From an uncultured Mediterranea sp. (lineage in GTDB: Bacteria; Bacteroidota; Bacteroidia; Bacteroidales; Bacteroidaceae), in contig NZ_CABUOL010000029.1 of the NCBI RefSeq assembly GCF_902493215.1, positions 1 through 26,985 of the forward strand: a DNA stretch of 26,985 nucleotides, read 5' to 3'. The translations under genes were made by a program, and so were the position numbers. The notes below the pieces were generated by a model that saw only the letters and a list, made by a program, of their open reading frames with translations, was not told the DNA's origin and searched no databases. This document shows positions 13,243 through 20,600 of this stretch, one piece after another (position 1 is the stretch's first letter; each line of letters starts with the position of its first letter).

Positions 13243-13290
13243 CGAAGTTAGGCATTCCATTTTTGGCCGTGATGTACACATGAGTACATC
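13243..13290 (-). promoter_or_regulatory. Near-perfect 20-bp palindrome over the primase-helicase promoter
   Basis: GATGTACACATGAGTACATC (13271-13290) is palindromic at 18 of 20 positions (arms GATGTAC/GTACATC around a central CATG). A -7-like box TAACTTCG (13243-13250, one mismatch from TAnnTTTG) lies 20 bases downstream, so the palindrome covers the -33 position where no TTTG is found. It is a good candidate for a dimeric repressor or activator site. Confidence 0.6.
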
Positions 13291-13426
13291 ATTTTTAAGG
13301 GGAGGAAACGCAAATTATGATTTATTCACCAAATAAATATCCAAAGAAGCCGCCTCCAGCCGAATTTATTACAGACGGTGAGTGAAAAAAGAAAAGCATT
13401 CAGATGGATAATTCAAAGAAATTATG

Positions 13427-13434
13427 TAACATTG
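13427..13434 (+). promoter_or_regulatory. Possible -7 box for the TPR regulator gene
   Basis: TAACATTG differs from TAnnTTTG at one position and lies 22 bases before the start codon; no good -33 box is seen. Weak evidence. Confidence 0.35.
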
Positions 13435-13456
13435 CACCCGTAAAACCCTTTATCGC

Positions 13457-15145
13457 ATGACAACACGCTACCTCTCCCTGCCATTCTTATTTCTGACTTT
13501 ATTCCTGACAACTGCCTGCCGGCACGACAGCCGGACGGACCTCATTCTGAACCAGGCCGACTCCCTGCTGGCAACCCGCCCCGACAGTGCCCTGCACCTG
13601 ATGGAGCGTCATGCCGACCGGCTGCCACCACGTTCCACACAGGAGTGTGCCCGCTATGCCCTGCTGCTGGCACGGGCCCTCGACAAGTGCGAACAGTCGC
13701 TCGAGCCCTGCGATTCGCTGCTCGACGTGGCTCTGGCATGCTACGACAGTCGCAGTCCCGAACGGGCCACCGCCCTGCTCTACAAGGCCCGCCTCGAGGT
13801 GGAAATGGACTGCCCCGAACGAGCCATAGCCCACCTGCAAGAGGGGCTGGAGGTGCTGCGACACTTTCCGGAAGCCGAAGAAATACGCCGCCACACCCTC
13901 AGTTCGCTGGGCAACCTCTACTTTGAGAACAGCCACTACGAGGATGCCCGGAAGATGCACCTCGCCCTGTGGCCCCTCTGCCACACAGACAAGGACAAGG
14001 CCATCGCCCTGAACGCCCTTTCGGGCTATCCTGTGGTCCAGGAGAGCGGCGACTCGGCCGTAGACATTCAGCGACGCGCACTCCGCTATGCACTGGCCTG
14101 CGGAGATTCGGGCGTGATTGCCATGTCGGAATACAACCTGAGCCTGCGGTTTTATTCGAATGACGACATCGATTCGGCCATCCACTACGCCCGTCGCTCC
14201 CTTATAAACACGCTCTTCGGGCAAGACCCGGCCCAACGTTACAGCCTGTTGGGAAGCCTGTATGCCGAGCAAGGCACCCATCCGGACTCGGCCCTGCATT
14301 ACCTGCAACAAAGCCTGACAGGCACCTCATTTCCGGACCTAGCCGCCTATCTGGACTTGTACGAAGTGGAAAAGGAACGGGGCAACTGTCCCCAAGCCCT
14401 GCACTATCTGGAAAAACATGTAGATATCGTAGACTCCCTGTTCATCGCCGAAAGGAACTCAGGTATCAACCGGACCATCTACGAATACAAGACGCGCCTG
14501 CGCGTGCAGGAAGCCGAAGCCCGGAACCGCGAGCACCGGAACCACATTGTGCTGACAGCCGTGGTGTGCTGTGCCCTGCTGGCCCTGCTGTGCCAGCATC
14601 TGTATCAGAAGAAAAGACGCCAGAGGCTGGTCTACGAAAGCATCCTGCAGGAACTGAAACAACGCCAGCACACCCTCCAGCAGGAAATAGACCGTAACCA
14701 GGAAGCCCTCGACCGCCTGCAACAGGAAAAGACCGACCAGCAGGCCGAACAGGTGCAACAGACACAACACCTGAAGCAGACCATCGACCGGCTGAAGGAG
14801 GAAAAACTGCAACTGCAGAACCAACAGTTCAGAAGCACACGCATCTACAAGAAGATACACACCCTGTCGCGGCAGGACGCTGCCGACCGGAGAACATGGA
14901 AAGTACTGTCTCCCGACGAACGAACTGAACTGCGCCGCACTGTCGATGGGATTTATGCCGACTACATCGTGCATCTGCAAGCCCTCTACTCACCCCTGAC
15001 CGAGGACGACCGTCTGTACTATTGCCTGGCTACTGCCGGAATCGACACCCAGACCATTGCGCTCTGCTTCGGTTACACCGACACCCACACCATCAACCAG
15101 CGAAAATCACGACTGAAGACCCGATATATCGGCCCTAAAGCGTAA
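13457..15145 (+). CDS. Membrane-anchored TPR regulator with C-terminal HTH
   Basis: A 562-residue protein of a type frequent in Bacteroides. A lipoprotein-like signal ends at Cys21 (FLTTAC). Residues 22-345 are helical repeats of TPR type (for example ERATALLYKARLEVEM, RHTLSSLGNLYFENSHYEDA, DSALHYLQQSL). One membrane helix follows (364-383), then a long Gln/Glu-rich coiled coil (about 390-457), and a C-terminal domain with a helix-turn-helix-like segment (TEDDRLYYCLATAGIDTQTI to TINQRKSRLKTRY, 514-557). The layout suggests periplasmic sensing and cytoplasmic DNA binding in one protein. The next gene is a DUF3244 protein with a consensus promoter and two direct repeats, a likely target. The ligand is unknown. 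Confidence 0.85.
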   Translation: MTTRYLSLPFLFLTLFLTTACRHDSRTDLILNQADSLLATRPDSALHLMERHADRLPPRSTQECARYALLLARALDKCEQSLEPCDSLLDVALACYDSRSPERATALLYKARLEVEMDCPERAIAHLQEGLEVLRHFPEAEEIRRHTLSSLGNLYFENSHYEDARKMHLALWPLCHTDKDKAIALNALSGYPVVQESGDSAVDIQRRALRYALACGDSGVIAMSEYNLSLRFYSNDDIDSAIHYARRSLINTLFGQDPAQRYSLLGSLYAEQGTHPDSALHYLQQSLTGTSFPDLAAYLDLYEVEKERGNCPQALHYLEKHVDIVDSLFIAERNSGINRTIYEYKTRLRVQEAEARNREHRNHIVLTAVVCCALLALLCQHLYQKKRRQRLVYESILQELKQRQHTLQQEIDRNQEALDRLQQEKTDQQAEQVQQTQHLKQTIDRLKEEKLQLQNQQFRSTRIYKKIHTLSRQDAADRRTWKVLSPDERTELRRTVDGIYADYIVHLQALYSPLTEDDRLYYCLATAGIDTQTIALCFGYTDTHTINQRKSRLKTRYIGPKA

Positions 15146-15209
15146 AGTGTGACTCCGGCCGACAAACAAGTATTGATTTACAAGTAGTTAGCTTTTTGAA
15201 GTGTGACTC
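15145..15209. promoter_or_regulatory. Direct repeat AAGTGTGACTC upstream of the DUF3244 promoter
   Basis: Two exact 11-bp copies at 15145-15155 and 15199-15209, 54 bp apart (about five helical turns). The first touches the stop codon of the TPR regulator and the second ends six bases before the -33 box of the DUF3244 promoter. Position and spacing fit activator sites, possibly for the adjacent regulator. Confidence 0.55.
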
Positions 15210-15215
15210 ACTTTC

Positions 15216-15247
15216 CTTGGGTATAGCAGCCAAAAGGCATAACTTTG
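15216..15247 (+). promoter_or_regulatory. Promoter of the DUF3244 gene
   Basis: CTTG (15216-15219, one mismatch from TTTG), a 20-base spacer, and a perfect -7 box TAACTTTG (15240-15247). The start codon is at 15278, leaving a leader of about 25 bases. Confidence 0.68.
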
Positions 15248-15277
15248 CTCCGTCATTAACTAAAAAACATTTATATT

Positions 15278-15658
15278 ATGAGAGCAAAGTATTGTATGCT
15301 GTTTCTGTCGCTGCTGCTGATTCTGCCGATGAGTCTACAGGCGACCAACAAAAAGAGAAAAGTCATTCTCCGCAATGTAACTACACAAGAAACAGCAGTC
15401 ACCCGCACCCCTTCCACCTTCGACGTTCACGTCGAAGAAGTGAACAACACCCTTCAGATTGTCTTTACCGGCATATTGCCGGATGCCGAAATCCGCCTGA
15501 CGGACAAGAACGGCGACACCGTCATCAACGAAAGCCCCACCCTTATCTACGATGGGATGACTCTCTATGTACATACCCCTTCCGGCTATCCGTACCTGCT
15601 GGAAGTGGAGTCGCCCACCCTAGAGCTGACAGGGGAGATTGTACTCGAGGAGTATTGA
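15278..15658 (+). CDS. Secreted DUF3244 family protein
   Basis: A 126-residue exported protein. Residues 1-22 form a signal peptide (MRAKYCMLFLSLLLILPMSLQA, cleaved after QA). The rest is a single small beta-sandwich domain of the DUF3244 type, with TFDVHVEEVNNTLQIVFTG, DAEIRLTDKNGDTVI and the ending LTGEIVLEEY. Members commonly stand beside TPR/HTH regulators in Bacteroides, as here; the function is not known. It has its own promoter and probably leads the plus-strand group with the methyltransferase (88 bases downstream) and the lipoprotein. A longer overlapping frame from 15196 is a shadow, since it lacks the signal peptide and domain. Confidence 0.88.
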   Translation: MRAKYCMLFLSLLLILPMSLQATNKKRKVILRNVTTQETAVTRTPSTFDVHVEEVNNTLQIVFTGILPDAEIRLTDKNGDTVINESPTLIYDGMTLYVHTPSGYPYLLEVESPTLELTGEIVLEEY

Positions 15659-15745
15659 ATCTTATTGGCATCAGAAACTAAACTTAACAACATCATATAT
15701 CAACCGACAAACAACCGAGAGACAGATCTCTAAAAGCAGACTGTA

Positions 15746-16537
15746 ATGCAACAAAGACACTTGGACAGGGAGCAATATTTCAACGAACTGGCCCAGACGG
15801 CACGCGAACATTACATCGGTTACATCAGCCGGTTCCAGCCCATTACGCCGACCTCAAAGGTACTCGAAGTGGGCTGTGGCGAAGGCGGCAACCTGCTGCC
15901 CTTTGCCGAAATGGGATGTCGGGTGACGGGCATAGAACGTTTTCCCGAACGGGTGGAGCAGGCTCAGGCCTATTTTCAGAAGAAGGGATACAGCGGCCGT
16001 TTCATCGCGGACGACTTCCTGAAATACAAGCCGCAGACGAACGAGAAGTATGACCTTGTACTGATTCACGATGTCATCGAACACATTCCGGACAAGGACA
16101 GCTTCCTGGAACATCTGAAAGGATTCGTCCACAAGGACAGCCTGGTATTCTGGGGATTTCCAGCTTGGCAGATGCCCTTTGGCGGACACCAGCAGATTTG
16201 CCGCAGCCGCCTGTGCTCGCACCTTCCCTTCATCCACCTGCTCCCTGTGCCTGTGTACCGATACTTGCTGAAAGCCAGCAAGGAAACAACCGGATGCATC
16301 AACGAACTGCTGGATATCAGAAAAAGCCGGATAACGACAGAACGGTTTGAACAACTGGCCGAGACACACGGGCTATCCATCGTGGACCGCTGCCTGTGGT
16401 TGGTCAATCCGCACTACCAACAGAAGTTCCACCTGAAGCCACGGAAGCTACCTGTCGCGTTTTCACGGATCGGATACATCAGAAACTTCCTGTCAACCTC
16501 CTGCTTTTACCTGACACGATATCGCCAATCCACTTAA
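15746..16537 (+). CDS. Class I SAM-dependent methyltransferase, substrate unknown
   Basis: A 263-residue soluble enzyme. The Rossmann fold motif I is VLEVGCGEGGN (39-49), an acidic residue for the SAM ribose follows in TGIERF (61-66), and motif IV-like YDLVLIHDVIEHIPD (102-116) is clear. The C-terminal half (FWGFPAWQMPFGGHQQICR onward) is specific to a subgroup often annotated only as methyltransferase type 11/12; the target could be a small molecule, lipid or glycan. No promoter is evident in the 88 bases after the DUF3244 gene, and the lipoprotein gene starts 11 bases after its stop, so the three are probably cotranscribed. Confidence 0.88.
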   Translation: MQQRHLDREQYFNELAQTAREHYIGYISRFQPITPTSKVLEVGCGEGGNLLPFAEMGCRVTGIERFPERVEQAQAYFQKKGYSGRFIADDFLKYKPQTNEKYDLVLIHDVIEHIPDKDSFLEHLKGFVHKDSLVFWGFPAWQMPFGGHQQICRSRLCSHLPFIHLLPVPVYRYLLKASKETTGCINELLDIRKSRITTERFEQLAETHGLSIVDRCLWLVNPHYQQKFHLKPRKLPVAFSRIGYIRNFLSTSCFYLTRYRQST

Positions 16538-16548
16538 CCGGTATTATT

Positions 16549-16848
16549 ATGAAAAGAAAGTTAGCAATAGTATCTGTCATCTGTACAGTAACCATCGCAC
16601 TGAACAGTTGTAGTGAAGAAACCGAAAACATTTATAATGAACCCGCTGTGACCCGCACTATCAGTACAGCAACCGTGACCTTCTCCAACCGTACGGTCAC
16701 CGACGACGAAACGGTTTCGGGTACAGACATAATGACAGAAAATGTGACTGTCAAAAATCGGGCAAAACTGACGTTTGAAATAGACAATTCCGTTACGATA
16801 AACGGGCCGTTCACCGTTGAATATGGTTCAGAACTGGAAATCAACTAA
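16549..16848 (+). CDS. Small putative lipoprotein with beta-repeat C-terminus
   Basis: A 99-residue protein. I chose the ATG at 16549 because it gives a good lipoprotein signal (MKRKLAIVSVICTVTIALNSC, lipid-bearing Cys21); an in-frame upstream start at 16396 would lie inside the methyltransferase gene. The mature part is rich in Thr, Val and Asn. Its end (NVTVKNRAKLTFEIDNSVTI, then NGPFTVEYGSELEIN) resembles the short parallel-beta repeats found at the ends of Bacteroidota surface proteins. It probably sits in the outer membrane. The function is unknown. It is the last gene before a strong terminator. Confidence 0.8.
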   Translation: MKRKLAIVSVICTVTIALNSCSEETENIYNEPAVTRTISTATVTFSNRTVTDDETVSGTDIMTENVTVKNRAKLTFEIDNSVTINGPFTVEYGSELEIN

Positions 16849-16854
16849 ACTATA

Positions 16855-16897
16855 GATGAGGATGGGATAATCAATCTCATCCTCATCTTTATATTTT
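16855..16897 (+). terminator. Terminator of the plus-strand regulator/DUF3244 group
   Basis: A 13-position stem (GATGAGGATGGGA against TCTCATCCTCATC, one G-T pair) with a 7-base loop, followed by TTTATATTTT. It begins six bases after the lipoprotein stop codon. Confidence 0.88.
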
Positions 16898-16934
16898 CTC
16901 TATATCATACTAAGAAAAACACCTTGAAACAACC

Positions 16935-17369
16935 ATGCCCTCTCTTCCCCCTCCGCCATCCGACGAAACCGAGAAGATGGACAATCCCTGGATAGAAACC
17001 GCCGCCAGGGAGTTGCACGAAGTAGGTAAACGGTGGCACCTCACCTCGAACCGGCAGTTGGCGCAGGCACTGGCCATAAACCCGCGCACCACGGCCAAGC
17101 TGAACCCGGCCCGTCCGGACGGTTCACTGAAACTGGAAACCATCGACCGCATCTACAGTACCCTCACCGCCCTGTGCTGCCTCTACTTCAGCGCAGAGGA
17201 AATGGAAGAGGAATACCGCCGGCTGGCCGACTCACGGATGCGCATCGCCCAAAGCGTGGCACCGCTGCCTGTCGCCATACAGGAACGACTGGAAGAAGAA
17301 AAGGGATACAAAAAAGGAGAATGTACCTGCAACGGTTCATCCTCCCACAAATCAAAAAATTGCTTATAA
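16935..17369 (+). CDS. Hypothetical protein with a possible XRE-like HTH
   Basis: A 144-residue frame I do not recognise as a named family. Residues 37-77 (TSNRQLAQALAINPRTTAKL, a Pro-rich turn, then LKLETIDRIYSTLTAL) look like a helix-turn-helix of the Cro/XRE kind. The C-terminal third is a charged helix (EEMEEEYRRLADSRMRIAQ) and a Cys/Ser/Lys-rich tail. The N-terminus starts MPSLPPPPS; a start at Met15 (16977) is also possible. It follows the terminator of the preceding group, has no clear promoter, and ends 14 bases before the tRNA-Ser gene on the opposite strand. It may be a regulator of island genes, but could be a spurious frame. Confidence 0.5.
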   Translation: MPSLPPPPSDETEKMDNPWIETAARELHEVGKRWHLTSNRQLAQALAINPRTTAKLNPARPDGSLKLETIDRIYSTLTALCCLYFSAEEMEEEYRRLADSRMRIAQSVAPLPVAIQERLEEEKGYKKGECTCNGSSSHKSKNCL

Positions 17370-17383
17370 TGAAAAAGAATAAG

Positions 17384-17471
17384 CGGAGAGAACGAGATTC
17401 GAACTCGTGATACCCTTTAGGGGTATACACGCTTTCCAGGCGTGCCTCTTCAACCACTCGAGCACCTCTCC
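17384..17471 (-). tRNA. tRNA-Ser (anticodon GGA)
   Basis: An 88-base cloverleaf on the minus strand. The acceptor stem is GGAGAGG/TCTCTCC with one wobble and discriminator G. The anticodon loop is CTGGAAA, giving anticodon GGA, which reads UCC and UCU. The long variable arm (TACCCCTAAAGGGTA stem) is typical of serine tRNA. The T arm is ACGAG-TTCGAAT-CTCGT. CCA is not encoded. It lies 144 bases downstream of rpoC on the same strand, beyond the rpoC terminator, and its 3' end faces the accessory island. Confidence 0.96.
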
Positions 17472-17544
17472 TTTTTGTTTTCGGAGCGCAAAGGTACAAC
17501 AAGTTTCCGAATTTTCCAAATTCCGGCAACAAGAGTTTGCTCCA

Positions 17545-17579
17545 GAAAACAAAGGAGGATGTCCATACGGACATCCTCC
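17545..17579 (-). terminator. Terminator of the rpoBC operon
   Basis: A perfect 11-bp stem (GGAGGATGTCC/GGACATCCTCC, 17554-17579) with the loop GTAT, followed on the minus strand by TTTGTTTTC. It starts 36 bases after the rpoC stop. Confidence 0.88.
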
Positions 17580-17615
17580 CTCCCAAAGTTATTACAATTG
17601 ATGTATTACTTGCAG

Positions 17616-20600
17616 TTATTCTTCTACTTTTTCATCCACCGTATTGTAGTCGAGCACGGTCTTCTTGTTGGCCAACATACGGTCGTACTCTTCCTTCGAA
17701 CCGACGATAATCTTGTCGAAGTCGCGCTGACCGGTACCGGCAGGAATCAGGTGACCGCAGATAACGTTCTCCTTCATACCTTCCAGCTTGTCGACCTTGC
17801 CGTTGATGGCTGCCTCGTTGAGCACCTTCGTCGTTTCCTGGAAGGATGCGGCAGACATGAAGCTCGAGGTCTGCAGAGCGGCGCGCGTGATACCCTGAAG
17901 AATCTGCGTTGAAGTGGCGGGCACGGCATCGCGCACCTGTACCAGCTTCATGTCGCGGCGCTTCAGCATGGAGTTCTCGTCGCGCAGCTTGCGGGCGGTT
18001 ACAATCTGACCCGGCTGCAGGTTCTGCGAGTCGCCGGCATCGGTAACCACTTTCTTGCCCCAGATACGATCGTTCTCTTCCATGAACTCGATCTTGTCGA
18101 CTACCTGCTGCTCGAGGAAGCGGGTATCGCCCGGTTCGTTGATTTCGACCTTGCGCATCATCTGGCGTACAATGATTTCGAAGTGCTTGTCGTTGATCTT
18201 CACACCCTGGAGACGGTAAACGTCCTGAACCTCGTTGACAATGTATTCCTGAACGGCCGTAGGACCCTTGATGGCCAGGATGTCGGCAGGCGTGATGGCA
18301 CCGTCGGACAACGGCGTACCGGCACGCACATAGTCGTTCTCCTGTACCAGGATCTGCTTGGACAGCGGAACGAGGTATTTCTTGACTTCACCGCTCTTGG
18401 AGGTAACGATGATTTCACGGTTACCACGTTTCACCTTACCCATCGTGATTTCACCGTCGATTTCAGATACAACGGCGGGGTTCGACGGGTTACGGGCTTC
18501 GAACAGCTCGGTGACACGGGGAAGACCACCGGTGATATCGCCGGCCTTGCCGACGGCACGCGGAATCTTCACAATCACTTCGCCGGCCTTCACCTTCTGT
18601 CCGTCTTCCACTACCACGTGACCACCCACAGGGAGGTTGTAGGTACGGATGAGCTCGCCGTCCTCGGTCATGATGTGTGCGGTAGGCACCTTGGTCTTGT
18701 CCTTGGACTCGATGATGATGATTTCACGCAAACCGGTCGATTCATCGGATTCTACCTTGTAGGTCACGTTCTCGATAACATCCTCGAACTCGATCTTACC
18801 GGTAGCTTCGGTAATGATGACTGCGTTGAAGGGGTCCCAACGGGCGATGAGCTTGCCTTTCTCCACCACTTCGCCATCGGCAGCATATAGTGTAGAACCG
18901 TAAGGCACGTTATGGGTAGAGAGGACGATGTCGGTATTGACATCGACAAAGCGCAACTCGGCCAGACGGCCTACCACAACCTTGGCGGGTTCGCCGGCTT
19001 CGTCGACTACATCGACGGTACGCAGTTCCTCGAACTCCAGACGGGCGTTGTTCTTGGCCACGATGCTGGCGTTGGCGGCAATGTTGGCTGCCGTACCACC
19101 GGCGTGGAAGGTACGCAGTGTCAACTGGGTACCCGGCTCACCGATAGACTGTGCAGCGATGACGCCGACAGCCTCACCCTTCTGTACCATGCGGCTGGTA
19201 GCCAGGTTGCGGCCATAGCACTTGGCGCAGACACCCTTCTTGGACTCGCAGGTGAGCACAGAACGGATTTCGACACTCTCGATGGGCGACTCTTCAATCT
19301 TCTGGGCAATGGCCTCAGTGATTTCTTCGCCACCGGCCACGATGAGTTCGCCGGTCGTAGGATGTACAATATCGTGTACGGATACACGGCCCAGGATACG
19401 TTCGTACAGCGTGGCGATGGTCTCGTCGTTGTTCTTGAGGGCTGTACAAACCAGTCCGCGGAGTGTACCGCAGTCTTCTTCGTTGATGATCACGTCGTGC
19501 GACACGTCTACCAGACGACGGGTCAGGTATCCGGCGTCGGCCGTCTTCAAAGCGGTATCGGCCAAACCCTTACGGGCACCGTGGGTAGAGATGAAGTACT
19601 CAAGCACGGACAAACCTTCCTTGAAGTTCGAAAGAATCGGGTTCTCGATGATCTGACCGCCTTCGGCACCGGCTTTCTGCGGCTTGGCCATCAAACCACG
19701 CATACCGGAAAGCTGACGGATCTGCTCCTTCGAACCACGGGCACCGGAATCCAGCATCATGTAGACGGAGTTGAATCCCTGGTCGTCGGCCGAGATAGTC
19801 TTCATCAGGATGTTGGACAACTCGGAGTTGACGTGAGTCCAGATATCAATTACCTGATTGTAACGTTCGTTGTTGGTAATGATACCCATGTTATAGTTGT
19901 TGATAACCTGTTCCACTTCTTCGTAACCCTTCTGTACGAGTGCTTCCTTTTCTTCGGGGATGATGATATCACCCAAGTTGAAGGACAGACCTCCCTTGAA
20001 GGCCATGTAGTATCCCAAGTTCTTGATACCGTCGAGGAAGTCGGCAGCCTTGGACACACCGCACACCTTGATAACGTGGCTGATGATGTCGCGCAATGAC
20101 TTCTTGGAGATGATGGTATTGATGTATCCGGCTTCATCAGGCACCAGTTCGTTGACGATGACACGGCCCACAGATGTATCGTGCATCATCTTCTTGACAA
20201 TGTTGCCGTTTTCGTCTACATCGTTCACCACAACGCTGACCGGTGCGTGGATGTCGCACTTGCCTTCGTTGTAGGCAATCAGAGCTTCTTCGGGACCGTA
20301 GAAGGTGAGGCCTTCACCCTTGGCACCCTTACGGAGCTTGGTGATGTAGTACAGACCGAGCACCATATCCTGGGCAGGCACGGTAATAGGTGCACCGTTG
20401 GCCGGATTCAGGATGTTGTGCGACTGGAGCATCAGCAGCTGCGCCTCGAGGATGGCTTCATTGCTCAACGGGAGGTGCACAGCCATCTGGTCACCGTCGA
20501 AGTCGGCGTTGAAGGCCGTACATGCCAACGGGTGCAGCTGGATAGCCTTGCCTTCGATCATTTTGGGCTGGAAGGCCTGGATACCCAGACGGTGCAGTGT

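Noticed and set aside
11031..13283. 750-codon open frame antisense to the primase-helicase
   Set aside because: The opposite strand has complete Walker and primase motifs; the antisense product is low-complexity Gly/Val/His-rich and results from high G+C.
16396..16548. Longer start for the small lipoprotein inside the methyltransferase gene
   Set aside because: The upstream start would bury the lipoprotein signal in the middle of the protein; the ATG at 16549 gives a proper lipobox.
17384..17471. Attachment site at the tRNA-Ser 3' end
   Set aside because: I saw no second copy of the tRNA 3' end at the other edge of the island and no integrase gene.
17033..17601. Open frames running through the tRNA-Ser gene on both strands
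   Set aside because: They overlap the tRNA and have no protein features; they are incidental.
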